Shown one piece after another: positions 27,577 through 33,892 of a DNA stretch of 33,892 nucleotides (positions are counted from its first letter, which is position 1; each line of letters begins with the position of its first letter). Origin of the DNA: Verrucomicrobiaceae bacterium (GTDB lineage: Bacteria > Verrucomicrobiota > Verrucomicrobiia > Verrucomicrobiales > Verrucomicrobiaceae); NCBI GenBank assembly GCA_016795485.1, contig JAEUHM010000030.1, forward strand, positions 124,369-158,260, given 5' to 3'. A program made the position numbers and the translations under genes. The notes under the pieces are model-generated. The model did no database searches. It was not told where the DNA came from and saw nothing but the letters and a program-made list of their open reading frames with translations.

Positions 27577-29064
27577 TCAGCCCGACCAAGCAGTCCAGAA
27601 AGACTCCGTTTCTTTCGCGTCAGGCATTACTTCCAAGACGGTATTGCCGTCTGGCAGTTGATTGAGGTCAGACGGCTTGGATATTGAACGATAAGCCCAG
27701 CCCCACATCTCCGCCCACGACTGGAAGCTGAGATGGTGACGATTCTCGATCACTTGTTGAGTTTGTTGATCAAGGTCACGCAAGCTTTTGACCCTGGAGA
27801 AGATCTTACCCCCGCTGTTGTTGATGATAACGATTCGGCGATTCGCAGAGGGCAACTGATTGGCAATCCATGGGCCTGCAAGATCGTAGAGCGTGCTGAG
27901 GTCGCCTATCACAAGCCACGAGTCTTGTGCCTCTGCACACACACCGAGCCAAGTGGAGATCAATCCATCAATGCCGTTGGTTCCTCGATTAGCAAAACAT
28001 GTGATGCCTTCGGTGCACCCCACAGCAAGGTTCCATTCACGTATCGGCAAGCTGTTGCCCAAGAACACGCGAGCACCTTCAGGGATTGCTTTTCGGATGT
28101 GCTGCATCCACGCTGGCTCTGACAGGGGCCAACGCATGACTACTCGATGCAAAGTTGACGCTAGGTTTAGACTCGATCGAGTTTGATGTTTTGATTCCGA
28201 ACACTGAAGTGCCGCTAAAGGCCATACGCGGCAATGTTTGTCACGTGCCAAGCCCGTAAGGGGCACGTCTGAAACGTGTGTGACTTCAATCTCGGGTCGA
28301 TTCTCCAAATCTCGCCACCAACGCCACGAGGGCACGCATCCAATGCGCAGAACCTTAAGCACCGGCAACTCTGCTAGTGATTTTTCACCTCCGGTGACCA
28401 TCAAATGATCCACTCCGGTGAGATTTGCCGTGGCTTCGGCGACAATGGGTGCACCCAAGGCCAAAAGTTGGCTAGAAATGAACCCGGCTTGAGTGGGGTG
28501 AAGGCCACCGACGAGCACCAGATCGACGTCGCTTACACGAACTTTGTCGGTTGCCCTGGGATCATATCCAAGAACGCGTGTTCCACTGAACGTCACTGGT
28601 GGGACTGCCGCACTCCCTTCTTCCAGACAGACATTGATCTGGATGGGGCCATCAAGATCTGTCGGCATCGGGTCCGAGGGCACGTCGTAGCATTTGGCGT
28701 AAATCCCGTAGAGGTCGACTTGCTCAATGGCTTGCGGTGCACCGCTGCCGCGATAGCTAGCGGGGCGGTCTGCGGTCACTGCTATGAGCGGCAGCCGCTG
28801 GTAGTATGCCTCCACCATGGCGGGAGCAAGCTCTACAGCGGCGGTTCCAGAGGTCGTGATGACTGCCACGGGATGTCCAGTGGTCAACGCACGCCCGAGG
28901 GCAAAGAAACCCATGCACCGCTCTTCAAAGAAGCTCCAAACCTTTAGCCCATGTGCTTCGAGCGCACCGCGCACGAGCCGAATGTTTCTTGCACCCGCAG
29001 CGACTGCCACTTCGGTCACACCCAGGGCAGCGAGCCCCTCTAAAGTGACGGTGACAGGGTCCAT
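27577..29064 (-). CDS. menD: 2-succinyl-5-enolpyruvyl-6-hydroxy-3-cyclohexene-1-carboxylate synthase (MenD)
   Basis: 495 aa thiamine-diphosphate enzyme of menaquinone synthesis, joining isochorismate and 2-oxoglutarate. Conserved features are the catalytic Glu region FFEERCMGFFALG (E48), TSGTAAVELAPAMVEA, TADRP (98-101 region) and GSGAPQAIEQVDLYG. Further along come LGNSLPIREWN, FANRGTNGIDGLIST and the ThDP/Mg motif beginning GDLSTLYDL and ending INNSGG. It is about 60 residues shorter than E. coli MenD. The usual PGSR of the N-terminal substrate site is AGAR (23-26), keeping the Arg. It begins 9 bases after the isochorismate synthase stop, which supports the assignment. Confidence 0.9.
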   Translation of the reverse strand: MDPVTVTLEGLAALGVTEVAVAAGARNIRLVRGALEAHGLKVWSFFEERCMGFFALGRALTTGHPVAVITTSGTAAVELAPAMVEAYYQRLPLIAVTADRPASYRGSGAPQAIEQVDLYGIYAKCYDVPSDPMPTDLDGPIQINVCLEEGSAAVPPVTFSGTRVLGYDPRATDKVRVSDVDLVLVGGLHPTQAGFISSQLLALGAPIVAEATANLTGVDHLMVTGGEKSLAELPVLKVLRIGCVPSWRWWRDLENRPEIEVTHVSDVPLTGLARDKHCRVWPLAALQCSESKHQTRSSLNLASTLHRVVMRWPLSEPAWMQHIRKAIPEGARVFLGNSLPIREWNLAVGCTEGITCFANRGTNGIDGLISTWLGVCAEAQDSWLVIGDLSTLYDLAGPWIANQLPSANRRIVIINNSGGKIFSRVKSLRDLDQQTQQVIENRHHLSFQSWAEMWGWAYRSISKPSDLNQLPDGNTVLEVMPDAKETESFWTAWSG

Positions 29065-29073
29065 GGCTGGGGG

Positions 29074-30069
29074 TTATAGGCCCAAAGAGCGGACGACAGC
29101 CTCGCGTTTGAGGCGAACCTCTCGCCATTCGTGGTCGAAGGCACTTCCGCCAACAACTCCACAGCCGGACGGCAGGGACACAGCGTTACCGTTCCAAGAT
29201 ACCCCGCGGATGGCCACGACCACATGCACCGTGCCTTGAAAACTAAACCCGAATGGCGCTCCAAAGAAGCCGGGCACCTTCAATTGCTGGCGGTACTCGC
29301 GCAAGCGCTCCAGCCACTCATCTGAGCGCGGCAGACAGCCCACGGCCGGGGTTGGATGCAGGCATTTCACCAGATCATCAGCAGTGGGTTTGCCATTCAG
29401 ATTGCCGAGGCTGAGGGGAGTCTGAAAGTGACGAAGCCCGGCGGTTTCCATCATGCCTCTGTTGCCACGTTGCACAGGTCCATAGGTGCTGAGCTGCTCC
29501 ATGATGTAGCGGACGACAATCTCATGCTCTTCGATCTCTTTTGCGTCGTTGAGGAAGGCTTCATCGGCTCCGGGCTTTGCCGTTCCGGCGAGTGCCATTG
29601 TCTCCAGCCGACCACCACCCAATTGGAAAAGCAGCTCTGGGGTGGCGCCGGCAAACCCATGATCGCCCTGGCTCCAGCCATACGCCCAGGTGCCAGCCGC
29701 GCTGGTGAGGGCTCTCCTCAAGACGCTGGCTGGATTCCCAGTAGCGACTTGACCAAGTTCAGTGAGCACGGGCACCATTTTGGTGAGACGACCGGCTAAT
29801 ACTTCACGGCGGATGCGGCGAAAGGCCATTTTGAACCATTCCGTGGCAGGCTTTCCCCACGTTACCTTCAAATCACTGTCATCAGGCAGTTGTGCTGTAG
29901 TGGCTTGGATAAGCTTGGCCGGGATTTTCCACGGTTTTGGGTCGGACAGGCTGAAGTCATTGACGTAAAAGGCGGGACTGTCAGTAGGTTGGGCGGATTG
30001 TTCCGCAAACGGCCCCAGGCCCAGCCAGGCCTGTCCATCTGGCAGTCGAAACAGCGCGAGGTCAGTCAT
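29074..30069 (-). CDS. menF: Isochorismate synthase (MenF/EntC type)
   Basis: 331 aa chorismate-binding enzyme, isomerising chorismate to isochorismate for menaquinone. Family motifs are ATPELLFQ, the MALAGTAKPG segment, EEHEIVVRYI, LHPTPAVGCLPR, FGAPFGFS and the terminal SGCGVVGGSAFDHEW. The ATG at 30069 is preferred, because an open frame to 30132 would begin in the terminator of the preceding gene. The N-terminal domain is short compared with E. coli MenF (about 430 aa). It is coupled to menD downstream. Salicylate or anthranilate synthases share the fold, but the menD neighbour argues for menaquinone. Confidence 0.9.
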   Translation of the reverse strand: MTDLALFRLPDGQAWLGLGPFAEQSAQPTDSPAFYVNDFSLSDPKPWKIPAKLIQATTAQLPDDSDLKVTWGKPATEWFKMAFRRIRREVLAGRLTKMVPVLTELGQVATGNPASVLRRALTSAAGTWAYGWSQGDHGFAGATPELLFQLGGGRLETMALAGTAKPGADEAFLNDAKEIEEHEIVVRYIMEQLSTYGPVQRGNRGMMETAGLRHFQTPLSLGNLNGKPTADDLVKCLHPTPAVGCLPRSDEWLERLREYRQQLKVPGFFGAPFGFSFQGTVHVVVAIRGVSWNGNAVSLPSGCGVVGGSAFDHEWREVRLKREAVVRSLGL

Positions 30070-30130
30070 CCAAATACGATCAAAGAAGAATACGAGCCGC
30101 CATACTGAAAAGGGCCGCGTCCGATGCAAC

Positions 30131-30164
30131 AAAAACGGCCCGTCCGCCGGAGCGAACGGGCCGT
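30131..30164 (-). terminator. Rho-independent terminator after the MFS transporter gene
   Basis: Perfect 9-base arms ACGGCCCGT (30135-30143) and ACGGGCCGT (30156-30164) enclose a 12-base loop. Reading on the minus strand the stem is followed by TTTTTG (30135-30130). It lies 24 bases past the MFS stop and upstream of the isochorismate synthase start. Confidence 0.85.
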
Positions 30165-30188
30165 GGGTGAGTATTTCGTTAGCGCACC

Positions 30189-31739
30189 TTAAGCCTCAAT
30201 GGAGACAGGCTTGTAACCGCCAATGCTCTTGAAGTACAAAAGCAAAAGAAGATAAATGATCGCCATCGCGAGAGGGATGTAGGCATCAGCCTTCAGGGTA
30301 GCGCGGTCGCCAGCTTGGTCAGCTGCCACAACCTTCTGCTGGGCGGGGGTCTTCTCTTTGGCTTCTTTGGCAGCAGCGAGCTTGGTTCCGTCCAGACCCG
30401 TAGCTGCGGTTGCATCAAGGTTGAGGAAGGTGCTGGGCGTTGCGGACTTGTATTCAGCATAGATCGCAGCATCAGCCTTCTGCAGGGCTTCACCCGCAAA
30501 ACGGTCTTTGCAGTAACCAAGACCTGGACCACCGATGAGACCGGCTGAGAGCATTCCGATGCCGCCCATGATGGACATGGCCACGGCACCTGTTTGAGGA
30601 TAGCGGTCACCAATCACGGCGAGCATGGTTGGCCAGAAGAACGTTTTGCCGACGGCATAGATGCCAAGGGCGATGAGAGCCATGCTGAAGGTCTGCATCC
30701 CGCTTGCGAGGTTCAATCCGACGAAAGCCGTGATCGCGCAGACCAAGAGAAGGCCAACGGGGGATAGCTTGAGCTTGGTTTCAATCCAGTGAGCGCAGAA
30801 GCGCAGGCCGAACATGATCGCTGAAGTCCAAATGAAGAGGTATTTGCCTTGCTCGGAGGTGAATAAGTTACCGGTGATGTTCTGAATCCATCCATCAGTG
30901 CCGAGCTCCACAGCGCCGACGAGCGCATGGGTCACGAACAGAACGAACAACATGAAAGAGCCGAGGGACGCTTTGGTTATGACTGCTACAACGATGAGCA
31001 GCACGCCGCCAATGCCGTAACCGATTGCTTTAGCGCTATCTGGGGCGAATGCTTTGGCGATGTCTCCGAAGAACAGGGAGAGAAGGTAGCAAGCTACCAA
31101 GGCTCCAAGGATGCCGACTGGTTTGAACATTTCGACGAAGCTTGCGCCCTTTTCAGCAGCTTCGGATTTCGGGAACTTCTGGCCCATGAACATAATGGCG
31201 TAGAGCACGGTCGGGACGAGGTAGAGAGCCAACTGGACTTTCCAGCCAATTTGCATCTTGTCGTCCAAGACCCAGCCGATGACGGCGCCGATCACCATGC
31301 CAGCAGGCCATGAAGCGTGCAGGATGTTGAGGTAGTGAGTGCGATTCTCGGGGAAGAGAGTAGCCACCAGCGGGTTGGCCACAGCCTCAAGTGTTCCGTT
31401 GGCAAAGGCGAAGATGAACATGCCCCAAAACAGGAACGTGTAAGCGTTGGCTGGAGAGCTGGCTCCGAATGTGACGAAGGCAGAAAGGATGTGGCAGATC
31501 AGAGCTAGGGCAACAAGCTTGCCGTAGCCGATTTTGTCCACAATCACGCCCCCGATGATAATGCCGAAGCAGAATCCGGAGAAACCGGCACCGCCGATGG
31601 CTCCCAACTGGGCAGCGGTGAAACCGTACTCCTTGCCCCAGTTGTCAAAGATTCCGCCGCGGATGGCAAAACCCACGCCAGCGGCGAGGATGGCCATAAA
31701 CCCGGCCCAAAGGAGACGCATTCGATTATTGTCGCTCAT
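30189..31739 (-). CDS. MFS transporter (sugar/organic solute type)
   Basis: 516 aa with about 12 hydrophobic helices. The MFS loop-2 motif is seen as [14 protein letters not shown], and helix 1 contains [12 protein letters not shown] hydrophilic Ala/Lys-rich insert of about 70 residues separates the last two helices, ending before [17 protein letters not shown] and the tail [11 protein letters not shown]. It is closed by a terminator and lies 145 bases downstream of a second MFS gene with the same layout and tail. The substrate cannot be read; related PVC-group MFS proteins are annotated as sugar transporters. Confidence 0.9.
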   Translation of the reverse strand: MSDNNRMRLLWAGFMAILAAGVGFAIRGGIFDNWGKEYGFTAAQLGAIGGAGFSGFCFGIIIGGVIVDKIGYGKLVALALICHILSAFVTFGASSPANAYTFLFWGMFIFAFANGTLEAVANPLVATLFPENRTHYLNILHASWPAGMVIGAVIGWVLDDKMQIGWKVQLALYLVPTVLYAIMFMGQKFPKSEAAEKGASFVEMFKPVGILGALVACYLLSLFFGDIAKAFAPDSAKAIGYGIGGVLLIVVAVITKASLGSFMLFVLFVTHALVGAVELGTDGWIQNITGNLFTSEQGKYLFIWTSAIMFGLRFCAHWIETKLKLSPVGLLLVCAITAFVGLNLASGMQTFSMALIALGIYAVGKTFFWPTMLAVIGDRYPQTGAVAMSIMGGIGMLSAGLIGGPGLGYCKDRFAGEALQKADAAIYAEYKSATPSTFLNLDATAATGLDGTKLAAAKEAKEKTPAQQKVVAADQAGDRATLKADAYIPLAMAIIYLLLLLYFKSIGGYKPVSIEA

Positions 31740-31884
31740 AGAGATGAATGGAGAGTTGATTGAGTGTGTTGGGATGTAGTTAGGATCTGGTTGCGATTAG
31801 CAACGGACCCGACCGCGCTGGTTTTAGTGGGCTCCGGGGCTGCTTACAAGCCAAAAAAGGCTGATTTTGCAGTGAAAGAACGAC

Positions 31885-33402
31885 TTAGTGAGCTCCGATG
31901 GCCACCGGTTTGTATCCTCCACGGCTTCGATAGTAGAGCCACATCACTAGATAGCAGAGCAGCATGAAGCTAGGAAGGATGGCAATGTCCGCGAATGCTC
32001 CGCGCTTGCTGTCGGATTGAACTGCGGCGAGTTCCTTGGAAGAGGGCTCATCCAGGGCTTTGATTTTCTCCTGATCCAGGCTTGGCGAGGTCCCAAATAT
32101 GCTTGGCTTAGCAGGGCCATCGATCTTTGTCAGAAGTGCGGTGTGCTCGCTCTTGAGCCGGGAATGCATGTCTTGGTCTTGTTGGTAGCCGATGAACGGA
32201 CTGCCGAGAACGCCGAGAAATAGGACGCCAACAGCCGAGACCCCGTTGAGCGTGAGGGCGCCACCCTTTGGAAATTGCTCGGAGGTAAGGCCTAGAGTGG
32301 TGCTCCAAAGGAAGGTTTTGCCAAAAGCATAGATCGTGGCTGCTCCGACGATAGCCCAGCCGATACTGACTGAGAGCAGCATCAGGCCAACAATGGCAAT
32401 CGCAGAGCCGATTACTAGAAGTCCAATGGGCGAGAACTTTTCAACCACGGGTCCGGCGTAGAAACGGAGAACAGTCATAATGACGGAAACATAGACGAAC
32501 ACCCAGGTGGCGAACGCTGGCACGTCTGCCGGTCCGTTGACCTTTAGCAGCTCTGGCATCCATCCGTCCGTGCCCAACTCCGTGGTGGCGAGGGGACCGA
32601 TGATGACGAGGACGAGCAAGAACATCCAGTTGCCAGGGGATTGGGTGTAAATGCCAGCTGCCAATCCAACGATGGCTCCAGCAATGAGTGAAGTGCTCAG
32701 TGAGGCTTCTTTGCCAGCCAGTTGTACGATGGCAAAATACATCAGGAACCCGATGATGAAGAAGCCGACTCCTCCGACTTCCTTCAACATGTCTCGATAG
32801 CTGATTCCCGCTGCAACACGCTCATTTACAGGGAACTTGCATGGTAGGATCAAAACGGTGTATGCGATGACCGGGATGAAGCAGAGGGCGAATCGGAACT
32901 TCCAGAGCTCGTTGAAGAACAAAGGCTTTTGAGGAACACAAAACAGGGCACCGAGAGCCAGACCAGCGGGCCAGCCAGCGTGCAGGATGTTGAGCCACTT
33001 GGATTTTTCCTTGGGGAAGAGTGTTGCGACAACGGGGTTGATGAACGACTCGACGGTTCCGTTGGCCACGGCCACTAGCAAAGTGCTCCAGTAGAAGGAT
33101 TCATAGCCGGTGGCATTCAGTGTGAGCACCAGGGATATGATGTGACAGGCAATCGCGAACAGCGCGACGGTCTTGTAACCAATCCAGTCGATGATCAGGC
33201 TGAAAAAAATGATGCTGAGGGCGAATGGCCACATCCCAGCACCATTAATGTTGCCCTTCTGTGCCTCGGAGAGATTGAAGCTATCTTGCAGGGCACCAAT
33301 CGTGTTGGCCCGGACGCCAAACACGAACGATGTGGCGACGAGGGCAATGAAACAAGCCCAGAAGAGTTTCATATCGGGTTTGCGAGAAGAGTGGTCGCTC
33401 AT
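31885..33402 (-). CDS. MFS transporter, probable paralogue of the adjacent MFS gene
   Basis: 505 aa, about 12 helices. It shares several segments with its neighbour: the loop-2 region SLIIDWIGYKTVALFAIACHI, the NGTVESFINPVVATLFP stretch (neighbour [17 protein letters not shown]), LNILHAGWPAGLALGA (neighbour [16 protein letters not shown]), ELGTDGWM, YAFGKTFLW (neighbour YAVGKTFFW) and the tail RGGYKPVAIGAH. The ATG at 33402 is chosen because it matches the neighbour's MSD start; an in-frame extension to 33465 adds an unconserved segment. The two genes look like a tandem duplication that has since diverged. Confidence 0.88.
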   Translation of the reverse strand: MSDHSSRKPDMKLFWACFIALVATSFVFGVRANTIGALQDSFNLSEAQKGNINGAGMWPFALSIIFFSLIIDWIGYKTVALFAIACHIISLVLTLNATGYESFYWSTLLVAVANGTVESFINPVVATLFPKEKSKWLNILHAGWPAGLALGALFCVPQKPLFFNELWKFRFALCFIPVIAYTVLILPCKFPVNERVAAGISYRDMLKEVGGVGFFIIGFLMYFAIVQLAGKEASLSTSLIAGAIVGLAAGIYTQSPGNWMFLLVLVIIGPLATTELGTDGWMPELLKVNGPADVPAFATWVFVYVSVIMTVLRFYAGPVVEKFSPIGLLVIGSAIAIVGLMLLSVSIGWAIVGAATIYAFGKTFLWSTTLGLTSEQFPKGGALTLNGVSAVGVLFLGVLGSPFIGYQQDQDMHSRLKSEHTALLTKIDGPAKPSIFGTSPSLDQEKIKALDEPSSKELAAVQSDSKRGAFADIAILPSFMLLCYLVMWLYYRSRGGYKPVAIGAH

Positions 33403-33413
33403 GATGGAAGGAG

Positions 33414-33437
33414 TGTCGGAATGAATATGAACCGACA
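33414..33437. promoter_or_regulatory. Inverted repeat upstream of the MFS pair, possible operator
   Basis: TGTCGG (33414-33419) and CCGACA (33432-33437) form a perfect 6-base inverted repeat with a 12-base A/T-rich spacer. It lies 12-35 bases upstream of the MFS start at 33402. A second overlapping pair, GGAATG and CATTCC, can form an alternative stem. It could be a repressor site or a leader hairpin; this is a visual observation only. Confidence 0.25.
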
Positions 33438-33541
33438 TTCCAGCAAAACGGATGGGCTTGAGCAAGGTCGAAGATGATCAGTGACGCCAGGGACCCCTCC
33501 CACTCTGAGCTGAAATCGTTGAGCTAACGGAACCAGTGATG

Positions 33542-33766
33542 CTAATGATGGGGATCGAATCCAATCAAACGAAGTGTCAACGTGACGCAGAGATAGGTAA
33601 CTGCAATGCGGCGTGCTGTTCGGCGGTCCTCTTCCATGATGAACTGAGCCAAGTGATAAAGAGCCAGAGACTGAATGGCGATGGTGATGAGTCGCCAACC
33701 AATGGTCGATGAAACGGCCAAGAATCCGACAAAAGCAATACAGATGCCGGTTAGAGTGGCTCTCAG
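33542..33766 (-). CDS. Possible small membrane protein with a non-ATG start overlapping the upstream stop
   Basis: 74 codons, open from a CTG at 33766 to TAG at 33542-33544. The product has a hydrophobic helix at about 4-45 (TGICIAFVGFLAVSSTIGW, then LITIAIQSLALYHLAQFI), a charged stretch MEEDRRTARR, and a second hydrophobic segment IAVTYLCVTLTLRLIGF. This looks like a real membrane protein rather than noise. No ATG precedes the first helix. The CTG overlaps the upstream TGA as CTGA, mimicking the ATGA coupling seen elsewhere here; a TTG at codon 16 is the alternative. It may instead be the frameshifted tail of another gene. Confidence 0.4.
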   Translation of the reverse strand: MRATLTGICIAFVGFLAVSSTIGWRLITIAIQSLALYHLAQFIMEEDRRTARRIAVTYLCVTLTLRLIGFDPHH

Positions 33767-33892
33767 AAGTTAGCCGAAATAGAGCAGTTGGAAGCGACTT
33801 GGAGAGGGGTGTGGAAGAAGGAGCGCAGTGCGAGGATGATGCGCTCCTCGAGTTGGTCGGGGGTTTTGGCGAAGAAGTCGGCAAAGTAGTCG
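33763..33892 (-). CDS. 3' end of an unidentified gene (partial, runs off right edge)
   Basis: The last 42 codons of a minus-strand frame enter from the right edge and stop at TGA 33763-33765. The visible sequence (DYFADFFAKTPDQLEERI, then ILALRSFFHTPLQVASN) looks like ordinary soluble protein, with two amphipathic helices. No family can be named from this fragment. A longer competing frame that covers 33399-33884 has Ser/His/Arg-rich, shadow-like composition and was not used. Confidence 0.5.
   Translation of the reverse strand, partial: DYFADFFAKTPDQLEERIILALRSFFHTPLQVASNCSISANF

Noticed and set aside
30070..30132. Extension of the isochorismate synthase to an upstream start at 30132
   Set aside because: That start lies within the terminator of the preceding MFS gene; the ATG at 30069 matches the family N-terminus.
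31790..31804. GTTGC-GATTA-GCAAC hairpin between the MFS genes
   Set aside because: A five-base stem in a 145-base gap is expected by chance and has no supporting context.
31848..31865. AGCC-AAAAAA-GGCT hairpin between the two MFS genes
   Set aside because: The stem has only four pairs and is not followed by a T-run on either strand, so it does not qualify as a terminator.
33399..33884. A 161-codon minus-strand frame at the right edge
   Set aside because: Its product is Ser/Pro/His/Arg-rich without domain features, and it covers two other frames whose products look like normal soluble and membrane protein.

Overview
The window looks like chromosomal DNA of a free-living Gram-negative bacterium, most plausibly a member of the Verrucomicrobia (PVC group). 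This is an inference. It rests on the GC-moderate, gene-dense layout, a secretin, many Sec/Tat/lipoprotein-exported hydrolases, a Tat-exported Gfo/Idh/MocA oxidoreductase next to a TIM-barrel epimerase, a DUF1080 protein and a ceramidase-like protein. I see no rRNA, tRNA, CRISPR array, insertion sequence, integrase or phage gene. No stretch longer than 300 bases lacks a gene.

Layout. Bases 1-5846 (+ strand): the 3' end of an unidentified gene, a type II/IV-pilus-type secretin with long low-complexity linkers, then a large patatin-like phospholipase whose catalytic Ser and Asp are separated by about eight membrane helices. A strong inverted repeat at 5853-5887 separates these from convergent genes. 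Bases 5911-8296 (- strand): a two-gene unit with a xylose-isomerase-like epimerase/isomerase and a Tat-exported Gfo/Idh/MocA oxidoreductase. Bases 8345-16909 (- strand): a tightly packed eight-gene run. In transcription order it is a YejB-like permease, a YejE-like permease with an unusual MORN_2-like insert, a lipoprotein substrate-binding protein, two Opp/Dpp-type ATPases, a GNAT acetyltransferase, a nitrilase-family amidase and MscL, closed by a hairpin terminator. Start and stop codons overlap (ATGA or TGATG) at four of its junctions. Divergent from it is a periplasmic gamma-glutamyltransferase (17014-18669, + strand).

Bases 18714-23290 hold a small membrane protein (-), a monomeric-type NADP isocitrate dehydrogenase (+), and a membrane protein with a TMTC/GT-C-like N-terminus and C-terminal TPRs (-). 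Bases 23381-27495 (- strand) form a four-gene unit of exported hydrolases: two alpha/beta hydrolases, a neutral-ceramidase-like protein and a DUF1080 (3-keto-disaccharide hydrolase-like) protein. Bases 27577-30069 (- strand) hold a menaquinone pair, isochorismate synthase then MenD. Bases 30189-33402 (- strand) hold two tandem, probably paralogous, MFS transporters. The right edge has the 3' end of an unidentified gene and a possible small membrane-protein gene that overlaps its stop through a CTGA junction.

How the genes may work together (inference): gamma-glutamyltransferase would trim gamma-glutamyl peptides outside the cytoplasmic membrane, the Yej/Opp-type transporter would import the resulting peptides, and the GNAT and nitrilase-family enzymes would modify or deamidate a product inside. 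Separately, the Gfo/Idh/MocA oxidoreductase, the TIM-barrel epimerase, the DUF1080 protein and the MFS transporters fit an oxidative 3-keto-glycoside route. The most unusual items are the MORN_2-like domain built into a peptide permease, the ATGA-coupled transporter/GNAT/nitrilase/MscL operon, the membrane-split patatin, and the exported-hydrolase cluster.
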